This document shows positions 25,248 to 32,102 of a stretch of 48,663 nt of DNA, in pieces. Numbering within the stretch: the first letter of the stretch is position 1; each line of letters starts with the position of its first letter. This stretch comes from an uncultured bacterium. GTDB taxonomy: Bacteria; Bacillota; Clostridia; Lachnospirales; Lachnospiraceae. A program made the translations under genes and the position numbers. The stretch is from the NCBI GenBank assembly GCA_945828315.1, contig CALZQA010000009.1, forward strand, positions 1 through 48,663, in the 5' to 3' direction. The notes below the pieces were generated by a model. The model was given only the letters and a program-made list of their open reading frames with translations. It did not search any database and was not told the DNA's origin.

Positions 25248-25982
25248 CTATTGCCAGCCTCCGTCAATCGTGAGGATCTGGCCGGTCAGATAAGCCGGTG
25301 CAGTGGCAAGCTGCCAGGCGAGCGCTGCCACTTCGTCCGGTGTGCCGTAACGCCCCATGGGAATTTCTGCTTCCAGAGCAGCGCGCTCATCGGCATCAAA
25401 GCAACCGTTCATGCGTGTGTCGATCACGCCGCAGGCAATGGCATTGACCGTAATATTGCTGGGTGCAAGTTCTTTTGCCAACGCTTTTGTAAAGCTGTTA
25501 ACTCCGCCTTTGGAAGCGGAGTATGCGACTTCACAGGAAGCGCCGACGTTACCCCAGACGGAAGAAATGTTGATGATGCACCCGGATTTTTGATGTACCA
25601 TGTAAGGAACTGCCTCATGGCAGCAGGAAAAGACACTTGTGAGGTTGGTTGCGATCACCCGGTTCCAGTCGTCGATCGACAGATCCGTGAGCAGTCCGAT
25701 ATGGGAAATGCCGGCGTTGTTGACCAGAACGTCGACACCTCCGAAGACATCCCTTGCCTGTGAAAAAAGGCTACAGACAAAGGTATGATCGCTGATATCG
25801 CCGGGAACGGCCAGTGTCCGAATCCCGTACGTGTGAGCCAGCTCGTCTGCATAGCTGCGCAGCAGCATAATGTCCGTTTTACAGTTTAAAACAAGAGAAA
25901 AGCCCTCAGCGGCAAAACGTGCGGCGATCGCTCTGCCGATGCCGTGTGAGGCTCCTGTGATCAGTATGGTTTTGTGCTTCAT
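25248..25982 (-). CDS. Short-chain dehydrogenase/reductase (FabG-like)
   Basis: A 244-residue NAD(P)-dependent oxidoreductase of the classical SDR family. The cofactor loop is TGASHGIG, then NNAG, the catalytic Ser in INISSVWG, the YSASK Tyr-Lys pair, and a C-terminal LTIDGGWQ typical of FabG-like enzymes. The start is ATG 25982, with GGAGTG just upstream on the minus strand; the TTG at 25994 would lie inside that site. It is divergent from hpf and stands apart from fatty-acid genes, so it may act on another keto substrate. Confidence 0.9.
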   Translation of the reverse strand: MKHKTILITGASHGIGRAIAARFAAEGFSLVLNCKTDIMLLRSYADELAHTYGIRTLAVPGDISDHTFVCSLFSQARDVFGGVDVLVNNAGISHIGLLTDLSIDDWNRVIATNLTSVFSCCHEAVPYMVHQKSGCIINISSVWGNVGASCEVAYSASKGGVNSFTKALAKELAPSNITVNAIACGVIDTRMNGCFDADERAALEAEIPMGRYGTPDEVAALAWQLATAPAYLTGQILTIDGGWQ

Positions 25983-25997
25983 GATCCACTCCAAAAG

Positions 25998-26068
25998 TTT
26001 ATATATTTTTTATACATTTTATCTCAAAAGGACTGGTTTTGAAAGAGATTATTTGGTAAAATTATAAG
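25998..26068. promoter_or_regulatory. Divergent promoters for the SDR gene and hpf
   Basis: Minus strand, SDR: TTGAGA (26027-26022), 18 bp, TATAAA (26003-25998). Plus strand, hpf: TTGAAA (26039-26044), 18 bp, TATAAG (26063-26068). Both are plausible sigma-A promoters in an AT-rich 117-bp gap. Confidence 0.6.
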
Positions 26069-26099
26069 ACAAAATAAATCTCAAAGGAGATGATTGCTT

Positions 26100-26627
26100 A
26101 TGAAGATAACAATTAGTGGAAAAAACATTGATGTGACAGAGGGTCTGCGTGGAGCTGTGGAGGACAAGCTCAGAAAGCTGGAAAAGTATTTTACCCCTGA
26201 AACGGTCTGCAATGTGACACTCAGTGTCGAAAAGGAGCGTCAGAAGATGGAGGTCACGATTCCGATGAAGGGACATATCATCCGCGCAGAGCAGCAGAGC
26301 GATGATATGTATGTGACGATCGATCTGGTTGTGGATGTCATCGAGTCACAGTTGAAAAAATATCGCAAGAAACTCATTGACAAGCAGCAGAATACGGACA
26401 GCCTGCGCAAGGAATTTGTCGAGGAGGAGACTACAGATGATGAGGAGATCCGCATCGTCCGCGCAAAGAAATTCGGTATGAAGCCGATGTTTCCGGAAGA
26501 TGCCTGTGTACAGATGGAGCTTCTCGGACATAACTTCTTTGTATTCAGCAATGCTGAGACCGGCGAGGTCAATGTGGTCTACAAGCGCAAGGACAAGAGC
26601 TACGGTCTGATCGAGCCGGAATTTTAA
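26100..26627 (+). CDS. hpf: Ribosome hibernation promoting factor, long form
   Basis: A 175-residue long-type HPF. The N-terminal ribosome-binding domain (about 1-105, MKITISGKNIDVTEGLR) sits in the 30S decoding centre. The C-terminal dimerisation domain (about 118-175, VRAKKFGMKPMFPEDACVQME and VYKRKDKSYGLIEP) joins two 70S ribosomes into 100S particles in stationary phase or stress. The start is ATG 26100 with AAAGGAGATGATT upstream; the TTG at 26094 overlaps that site. Its own promoter lies at 26039-26068. Confidence 0.96.
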   Translation: MKITISGKNIDVTEGLRGAVEDKLRKLEKYFTPETVCNVTLSVEKERQKMEVTIPMKGHIIRAEQQSDDMYVTIDLVVDVIESQLKKYRKKLIDKQQNTDSLRKEFVEEETTDDEEIRIVRAKKFGMKPMFPEDACVQMELLGHNFFVFSNAETGEVNVVYKRKDKSYGLIEPEF

Positions 26628-26693
26628 ATCGACCGGTTTTGCAATGGGATCTTTCGGCGGGAACGGGCAGAAAAGTCACAGTTCACATAAAAT

Positions 26694-26710
26694 TGTCGAG
26701 AACAGTCGAA
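26694..26710 (+). promoter_or_regulatory. Tandem Spo0A-like boxes upstream of the Xre-TPR gene
   Basis: TGTCGAG (26694-26700) and AGTCGAA (26704-26710) repeat the spacing and flanks seen at 5964-5980; only two core positions differ between the two sites. They lie about 125 bp before the start codon. The intervening DNA has -10-like hexamers (TATACT 26798-26803, TACAAT 26807-26812) but no good -35 box, as expected for an activated promoter. Confidence 0.55.
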
Positions 26711-26835
26711 AATAAAAAAGTTTTCATCTTGAAAATTTTGACAAAAAACGCCGAAAAAATCATGCAAATTGAAAATATTCTCTCCAAATGAGGTAGGTAT
26801 ACTGATTACAATACATCTACGGGGAGGGTATGGAA

Positions 26836-27717
26836 ATGGTATATTATAGATTAGGCGATGTGATCAGGGAACTGCGTGATCGGTTGCACATGACACAGGA
26901 AGAGCTGGCGGCGGGGATCTGTTCCGTCAGCTCGATCGCCAAGATCGAAAAGGGCAGTCAGATGCCTTCAGGTCGTGTGGCAGAAGCATTGCTTCGCAGG
27001 CTGAAGGATTCGGGCTGCTTTTTTACTGGGTTTGCGCAGCCCGAAGAACTGCTGGAATTGAAAAACTGGGGGTGTGTGCTGAAACGGGCAAAAGAAGAAC
27101 GCAAAAGAGGATCTTTATTTGAAGAACAGTTTTTTTCTTATGTGCTTGTAACAGACCGCATGAAAGACGGAACCGATCATGCGGTACTGCTGCTTGAACT
27201 GATGAAGATTCTTGTGATGTCCATGCCGTTGGAGGAACTGTATGATGAGAGTGCCGCGCGTCGTACTTATACTTATTTGGAGTTGTATATTTTAAACAGC
27301 ATTGCCGTGCAATTTTATCACATGGAGAGTTTTGAATCGGCGAATCGCATTCTGGAACGCGTTTATACCTATTTAAAAAAGTGGCATACCGGCGGCGAGA
27401 TCGACAGATATCTTCTGCCTGCAGTCTGCAATAACCTGGCAGCAGTCAAGCTGAGCACAGGTCTGGTCCATCCGGCACGTATTTTCTGCGATGCGGGTAT
27501 CAGCAGCTGCTTAAGTGCAGGGCTGCTGATACCGCTGCCCAGTCTCTACGGAAACCTCAGTAATGTGCTTTTTGCACTGCATGAGACTGCCGACGCACAG
27601 CAGGCGTACTCACGGATGAGTTTGTTGCGGGAGATACTTAAGGAGCGCGAGGGAGGGGAGGGGCCGCCGGAGCTGGAACTGCTGAAAAACAGTTATTTGA
27701 TGTCTTACATCCGGTAA
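26836..27717 (+). CDS. Xre-HTH regulator with TPR-like repeats (RRNPP-like)
   Basis: A 293-residue protein. The N-terminal HTH (about 8-62: LHMTQEELAAGICSVSSIAKIEKG) is followed by a long helical array (about 90-290) of TPR-like pairs, such as ESANRILERVYTYLKKW. This matches the layout of Rgg/PlcR/PrgX regulators, which bind short secreted peptides. No peptide gene was found beside it: the 105 bp downstream hold no small signal-peptide ORF. The start is set at ATG 26836, because GGGGAGGG (26821-26828) abuts the earlier ATG at 26830. Spo0A-like boxes upstream suggest a link to sporulation entry. Confidence 0.8.
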   Translation: MVYYRLGDVIRELRDRLHMTQEELAAGICSVSSIAKIEKGSQMPSGRVAEALLRRLKDSGCFFTGFAQPEELLELKNWGCVLKRAKEERKRGSLFEEQFFSYVLVTDRMKDGTDHAVLLLELMKILVMSMPLEELYDESAARRTYTYLELYILNSIAVQFYHMESFESANRILERVYTYLKKWHTGGEIDRYLLPAVCNNLAAVKLSTGLVHPARIFCDAGISSCLSAGLLIPLPSLYGNLSNVLFALHETADAQQAYSRMSLLREILKEREGGEGPPELELLKNSYLMSYIR

Positions 27718-27822
27718 AGGTCTTGTCATCCGCCGCTAAATGGAGTAGGATAAGAGGCAGTAAAACAGAAAAAACATATACTGTTAAGAAAGTTCCAAAA
27801 GGATCAAATAGGAGAAAAAATT

Positions 27823-28866
27823 ATGAATATCGTAGTTTTAGCAGGTGGATTAAGCCCGGAGCGTGATGTGTCACTGGTGACGGGAAGCAAAGTATGTGAG
27901 GCACTGAGACAGAATGGCCACAATGTCATATTGATGGATGTATTTATGGGGCGCGAAGGAGATGATGTCGCGCACTGGTTTGAAAAGAGTGAGGAAGTCA
28001 GCGTAACGGTCAGCGGAATTCCGGAGACTGCACCGGATCTGGCAGCGGTAAAGGCATCCAGAGCGGACCAGTCAGACTGTTTCTTCGGACCGAATGTTAT
28101 CACATTGTGTCAGATGGCGGATATCGTTTTCATGGCACTGCATGGGGAAAATGGTGAAAATGGAAAGATTCAGGCAGCCTTTGACCTGTTTGGAATTCGC
28201 TATACCGGTTCGGATTATCTTTCCAGTGCCATTGCAATGAATAAAGAACTTGCCAAAAAGGTGCTGGCAGCAGGCGGAGTTCCCGTACCGCGCGGATTTG
28301 CCGTAAAAAAAGGCGTGCAGACCAGTAAACAGCCCGGATTCCCGTGCGTTGTAAAGCCCTGCTGCGGTGGTTCCAGCATTGGTGTTTCCATTGTAAACGA
28401 CCAGAAGGAGTACGAGCAGGCGCTGGAGGAGGCGTTCCGCTGGGAAGATGAGGTTGTCGTTGAGCAGTACATTCAGGGAAGAGAATTTTCTATCTGCGTG
28501 ATCGACGGAAAGGCATTACCGGTTATTGAGATCGCGCCGATCAGCGGATTCTATGATTATAAAAACAAGTATCAGGCAGGAAGTACGGTTGAGACCTGTC
28601 CGGCGGAGCTCCCGGAGATACAGACGAAAGAAATGCAGGGCTATGCGGAACTGGCAGCACAGGTGATCGGTCTGGACACCTACTCTCGTATGGATTTCCT
28701 CATGGATGACGACGGACGCATGTACTGTCTGGAGGCAAATACGCTGCCCGGCATGACTCCCACCAGCCTGATCCCGCAGGAGGCAGCTGCGATCGGTGTG
28801 AGCTACAATGAGCTGTGCGAACAGCTGATTCAGATATCCTTACAGAAAATGGAGAAGCGTTCATGA
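27823..28866 (+). CDS. ddl: D-alanine--D-alanine ligase
   Basis: A 347-residue ATP-grasp enzyme that makes the D-Ala-D-Ala dipeptide of peptidoglycan. The N-terminal domain starts VVLAGGLSPERDVSLVTG, with ALHGENGENGKIQ and YTGSD next. The ATP-grasp part has VVKPCCGGSSIGVS, the metal-binding CLEANTLPGM, and RMDFLMDD. The segment around residues 45-90 is longer than in short Ddl proteins. TAGGAGAAA precedes the ATG. The last four bases overlap the murF start, so the two successive cell-wall steps are translationally coupled. Confidence 0.95.
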   Translation: MNIVVLAGGLSPERDVSLVTGSKVCEALRQNGHNVILMDVFMGREGDDVAHWFEKSEEVSVTVSGIPETAPDLAAVKASRADQSDCFFGPNVITLCQMADIVFMALHGENGENGKIQAAFDLFGIRYTGSDYLSSAIAMNKELAKKVLAAGGVPVPRGFAVKKGVQTSKQPGFPCVVKPCCGGSSIGVSIVNDQKEYEQALEEAFRWEDEVVVEQYIQGREFSICVIDGKALPVIEIAPISGFYDYKNKYQAGSTVETCPAELPEIQTKEMQGYAELAAQVIGLDTYSRMDFLMDDDGRMYCLEANTLPGMTPTSLIPQEAAAIGVSYNELCEQLIQISLQKMEKRS

Positions 28867-30272
28867 AAGGCATGACAATAGAGCGGATGGCACAGGCGTG
28901 TAATGCGCGTCTGTGCGGAGCACCGTTGGACCAAAAGATCAAGGAGACACAGGCGGCGGGTATTGTGACCGACAGCCGTCAGGTCAAAGAAAATTTTGTG
29001 TTTGTGGCACTGCCCGGAGAGCGTGTGGATGGACATGATTTTATTCCGCAGGTGTTCGAGGCAGGTGCATTGGCAGTCGTGTGTGAGCGCGAGCCGGAGA
29101 AAGCAGCGGGCGTATGCCTGTTGGTGGAATCCTCAAAAGAGGCGTTAAAAAAGCTTGCAGCGCTCTATCTGGACGAACTGGCGATTCCGGTCGTCGGCAT
29201 TACCGGAAGTGTCGGAAAGACCAGCACAAAGGAAATGATCGCCTCCGTGCTGGCGCAGAAGTACTGCGTACATAAGACCGCGGGCAATTTTAATAATGAG
29301 ATCGGTCTGCCGCTCACTGTGTTCGGTCTGCGTGAGGAGCATGAGGTGGCCGTGTTGGAGATGGGTATCTCAGACTTTGGCGAGATGAGCCGGCTTGCAG
29401 CGGTCGCACGGCCGAAAGTGTCCGTGATCACAAATATCGGCATCTGTCATCTGGAAAATCTTGGGACCAGGGATGGTATCTTAAAGGCAAAAACCGAGGT
29501 GTTTGACTATTTGCGGGACGATGCGACCGTCGTGCTGAACGGAGATGATGACAAGCTGTGCACCGTTGCATCTGTGCAGGGAAAATCGCCCGTGTTCTAC
29601 GGAATAGGTGAAACGCTGCCCGAGGGAGCGGTCTACGAAAAAAAGAGCATTTTTGCAGATGCAGTCGAAAACAAGGGACTGCGGGGTATTGATTTTGATC
29701 TCCACCTGCCACAGGGAACCAGTCGCGTGCATGTGGCAATACCGGGTGAGCACAACGTATACAATGCGATGGCAGCAGCGGCAGTCGGTCTGGCACTGGG
29801 TCTGTCCGAGCAGGAGATCTGCGCAGGTATCGAGGCTGCACGCACGATCGGCGGGCGAACAAACCTGATCGAGGCGCATGATTATCTTGTGATCGACGAC
29901 TGCTATAATGCAAATCCCGTGTCCATGAAAGCTGCCCTTGACGTGCTGGCGCAGGGTGAGGGACGGACCATAGCGGTACTTGGCGACATGGGAGAACTCG
30001 GAACCGATGAAAAACAGCTTCACTATGAAGTGGGGGCCTATGTGGCGGAAAAGCACATCGACTGGCTGTTTGCGGCGGGAGAATTGTCCCGGGAGCTGGT
30101 GCGCGGTGTAACGGAATATCCGGATTTTACGACACAGTACGATTATTTCGGAACCGATGTGGAAGCACTGTGCAGTCGCGTATGTGAATTTGTCCGTCCG
30201 GGCGACACGATCCTCGTGAAGGCATCACACTTCATGGACTATCCGAGAATTGTGAAGGCGTTAACATCGTAA
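28863..30272 (+). CDS. murF: UDP-N-acetylmuramoyl-tripeptide--D-alanyl-D-alanine ligase
   Basis: MurF (469 residues) adds the D-Ala-D-Ala made by the preceding enzyme to the UDP-MurNAc-tripeptide in the cytoplasm. The N-terminal substrate domain carries TDSRQVKENFVFVALPGERVDGHDF. The central domain has the ATP loop GITGSVGKTSTK and NFNNEIGLPLT. The C-terminal domain has NPVSMKAALDVL and LGDMGELG. The start is ATG 28863, overlapping the ddl stop (ATGA), with GGAG 8 bp upstream. A bidirectional terminator follows. Confidence 0.96.
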   Translation: MKGMTIERMAQACNARLCGAPLDQKIKETQAAGIVTDSRQVKENFVFVALPGERVDGHDFIPQVFEAGALAVVCEREPEKAAGVCLLVESSKEALKKLAALYLDELAIPVVGITGSVGKTSTKEMIASVLAQKYCVHKTAGNFNNEIGLPLTVFGLREEHEVAVLEMGISDFGEMSRLAAVARPKVSVITNIGICHLENLGTRDGILKAKTEVFDYLRDDATVVLNGDDDKLCTVASVQGKSPVFYGIGETLPEGAVYEKKSIFADAVENKGLRGIDFDLHLPQGTSRVHVAIPGEHNVYNAMAAAAVGLALGLSEQEICAGIEAARTIGGRTNLIEAHDYLVIDDCYNANPVSMKAALDVLAQGEGRTIAVLGDMGELGTDEKQLHYEVGAYVAEKHIDWLFAAGELSRELVRGVTEYPDFTTQYDYFGTDVEALCSRVCEFVRPGDTILVKASHFMDYPRIVKALTS

Positions 30273-30392
30273 TTTCGCGTATCCTGCGCATTTATGCAGT
30301 TCCCGCAAGCGTATCAGAGGTGCTTTACCTGCCCTGAACTTCATCTGGCAGCGCGAGCAAGGCGCTATCTGCCATTGATAATAAGTGTTCGC

Positions 30393-30422
30393 AAAAAAGA
30401 GACGCTCGATCGCGTCTCTTTT
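30393..30422. terminator. Bidirectional terminator between murF and plsC
   Basis: A-rich arm AAAAGAGACGC (ending 30405) pairs with GCGTCTCTTTT (30412-30422). The A-run on one side and T-run on the other give a proper U-tail in both directions, which suits the convergent murF and plsC genes. A second GC-rich stem GGCAGCGC/GCGCT-CTGCC lies just upstream at about 30346-30373. Confidence 0.85.
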
Positions 30423-30430
30423 GTAATGAG

Positions 30431-31174
30431 TTACATGGTTTTATGTTTCGCCAGCATCCGTGCGATCTCAGCCTGACAATAGCCGCCGAGCTTCTTTTTA
30501 TCCTCCTTGGAGAGCTGGGAGATGTCGATCGGCGCACCATACTCTAAAATGACACGTGACTTTCGAATAAACGGAACGTGATTCTCAAAAATATCAGCAG
30601 ATCCGGTCATTGCCATCGGAACGATCTTGCAGCCGGTCTTTTCAGCAATCTTTAAACTGCCCTCTTTGAAGGGGAGCATGTCCAGCTCATCCACACCTTT
30701 GCCACGGGTTCCTTCCGGATAGATACACATGGAAATACCATTTTTCACATTTTCGATCCCGGCAAGGATCGTCTTTAAACTCTCTTTAATATCCTCGCGA
30801 TTGATGAACAAACAGTTGAGCCGCTTCATCCATGTGGAGAGCAGGGGGATCTTCAGCATGCTGTCTTTTGCAATATAACCGGTCAGCCGCGGGCAGCGTG
30901 CGTAGGAGATGACAATGTCAAAATAGCTGCGGTGATTGCCTATGTAGAGCACTGGCTCATCGGTAGGCACCTGTTCCTCGCCAATCACGGTAAGCTTCAC
31001 GCCGGAGATCACGCTGATGCACCGGAACGCCCACTGTACGAGACGAAGCTGTGCCAGCGCAGCGCCATCCTTCCATTTTTCATTTTTGGAAATCAGCCAG
31101 AATACGCCGAGGACGGGAATCCCGAGAATCAGATAGAGTATTACAAATAATACAACAAAAAATGTACGAATCAT
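30431..31174 (-). CDS. plsC: 1-acyl-glycerol-3-phosphate acyltransferase
   Basis: A 247-residue membrane-associated PlsC that acylates lysophosphatidic acid to phosphatidic acid. An N-terminal membrane helix (FFVVLFVILYLILGIPVLGVFWL) is followed by the acyltransferase motifs: NHRSYFD in place of the usual NHxxxxD block I, LFINRE block II, and YPEGTRGKG block III. The start is ATG 31174, with GAGAGG 9 bp upstream; the frame open back to 31366 runs through the promoter and is not used. It is divergent from the lipoprotein gene. Confidence 0.94.
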   Translation of the reverse strand: MIRTFFVVLFVILYLILGIPVLGVFWLISKNEKWKDGAALAQLRLVQWAFRCISVISGVKLTVIGEEQVPTDEPVLYIGNHRSYFDIVISYARCPRLTGYIAKDSMLKIPLLSTWMKRLNCLFINREDIKESLKTILAGIENVKNGISMCIYPEGTRGKGVDELDMLPFKEGSLKIAEKTGCKIVPMAMTGSADIFENHVPFIRKSRVILEYGAPIDISQLSKEDKKKLGGYCQAEIARMLAKHKTM

Positions 31175-31205
31175 AATTAGCAACCTCTCATATATATATT
31201 TTAAA

Positions 31206-31235
31206 ATTATAGCATAGAATTTACCATTCTGACAA
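31206..31235 (-). promoter_or_regulatory. Promoter of plsC
   Basis: Minus strand: -35 TTGTCA (31235-31230), 18 bp, -10 TATAAT (31211-31206). Confidence 0.75.
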
Positions 31236-31259
31236 TACGTAAATGGGAGGGAGAGATCG

Positions 31260-31664
31260 ATGAAAAAATGGATGATCGGACTGCTTGCAGTCCTTGGCGC
31301 ATGCCTGCTTACAGGCTGCAGTGTGGAAAGCGGAGAACGGCAGAAACTGTCGGAACCGGAATACACGATCGTGGCACAGGAGGATATCCCGGAGGAATTG
31401 ATGACGCAGATCGAGGCGGCAAAAACAGAGGAGATGAAGCTGACTTATGCAGATGACGGAACACTGTATATTGTGAGGGGATATGGCGCCCAGCCGGGCG
31501 GCAGCAGTATTCAGGTGCTGGAATTATACTGCACACAGGATGGCATTGTGTTTGATACACAGCTGGTCGGAGGCGGCAAAAATGCAGAGGATGAGACCAC
31601 AAGTGCATATCCATATATAGTGGTGAAACTGCTGTGTGGTGAACAAAATGTTGTGTTTGAGTGA
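31260..31664 (+). CDS. Small lipoprotein, PrcB-like
   Basis: A 134-residue secreted lipoprotein. The signal peptide ends in the lipobox LLTGC (Cys20). The mature part has two blocks that resemble the PrcB C-terminal domain: YIVRGYGAQPGGSSIQVLEL and AYPYIVVKL. PrcB of Treponema stabilises the protease PrtP, but here no such protease is near and the role is open. GGGAGGGAGAG precedes the ATG at 31260. It is divergent from plsC and stands before veg, which has its own promoter. Confidence 0.7.
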   Translation: MKKWMIGLLAVLGACLLTGCSVESGERQKLSEPEYTIVAQEDIPEELMTQIEAAKTEEMKLTYADDGTLYIVRGYGAQPGGSSIQVLELYCTQDGIVFDTQLVGGGKNAEDETTSAYPYIVVKLLCGEQNVVFE

Positions 31665-31674
31665 TTTTTCGAGA

Positions 31675-31704
31675 TTGACACAACACTAGATGTTGTGGTA
31701 TAAT
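31675..31704 (+). promoter_or_regulatory. veg promoter with an inverted repeat in its spacer
   Basis: -35 TTGACA (31675-31680), 18 bp, -10 TATAAT (31699-31704): consensus boxes, as for the well-known strong veg promoter of Bacillus. The spacer contains CACAACA (31679-31685), CTAGA, TGTTGTG (31691-31697), a perfect 7-bp inverted repeat that begins inside the -35 box. A repressor could bind there. Confidence 0.85.
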
Positions 31705-31745
31705 GGTAACGAAAGAATTCAAAACAGCATAAGGGAGGAAAAAGG

Positions 31746-31988
31746 ATGAAACAATCTGAAATCAGCAAGGTTCGTGCATCCGTGCACCAGCGTTGTGGCA
31801 ACAAGGTTGTGATTCAGTTGGATCGTGGACGCAACAAGGTCGATATTCAGGAGGGTGTCATTCAGAACGCTTATCCCAGTGTATTTACCATTCTTGTAGA
31901 CAGCACCGATGGACTTAATCCACCGCAGCTTCTGTCCTTTTCCTACACTGATATCATTACCAGAGATATCCGTATGAAATTGTGCTGA
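31746..31988 (+). CDS. veg: Veg protein
   Basis: An 80-residue small beta-barrel-like protein of the Veg family (about 85 residues in Bacillus). Conserved features are ISKVRASVHQRCGNKV, DRGRNKVDIQEGVI and the C-terminal FSYTDIITRDI. In Bacillus subtilis Veg stimulates biofilm-matrix gene expression; the molecular action is not settled. GGGAGGAAA lies just before the ATG. It is followed by a long hairpin whose 3' arm carries the ribosome-binding site of sipL. Confidence 0.93.
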   Translation: MKQSEISKVRASVHQRCGNKVVIQLDRGRNKVDIQEGVIQNAYPSVFTILVDSTDGLNPPQLLSFSYTDIITRDIRMKLC

Positions 31989-32045
31989 TTGCTTTGGAAG
32001 GGCAGCGCACACTTATGCAAAAAAGAATCGCAAAGATTCGCATAA

Positions 32046-32100
32046 AGATCTCCATTTTTGAATACTTATTGTTAAGTGAGTCAAAAATGGAGGTCTTTTT
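32046..32100 (+). terminator. veg terminator that contains the sipL ribosome-binding site
   Basis: AGATCTCCATTTTTGA (32046-32061) pairs with the arm at 32081-32096 over 16 bp with one G-U pair, followed by TTTTT (32096-32100). The GGAGG Shine-Dalgarno of sipL (32089-32093) is inside the 3' arm, 9 bp before the sipL ATG. Formation of the stem would both end the transcript and hide the ribosome-binding site. Confidence 0.85.
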
Positions 32101-32102
32101 GT

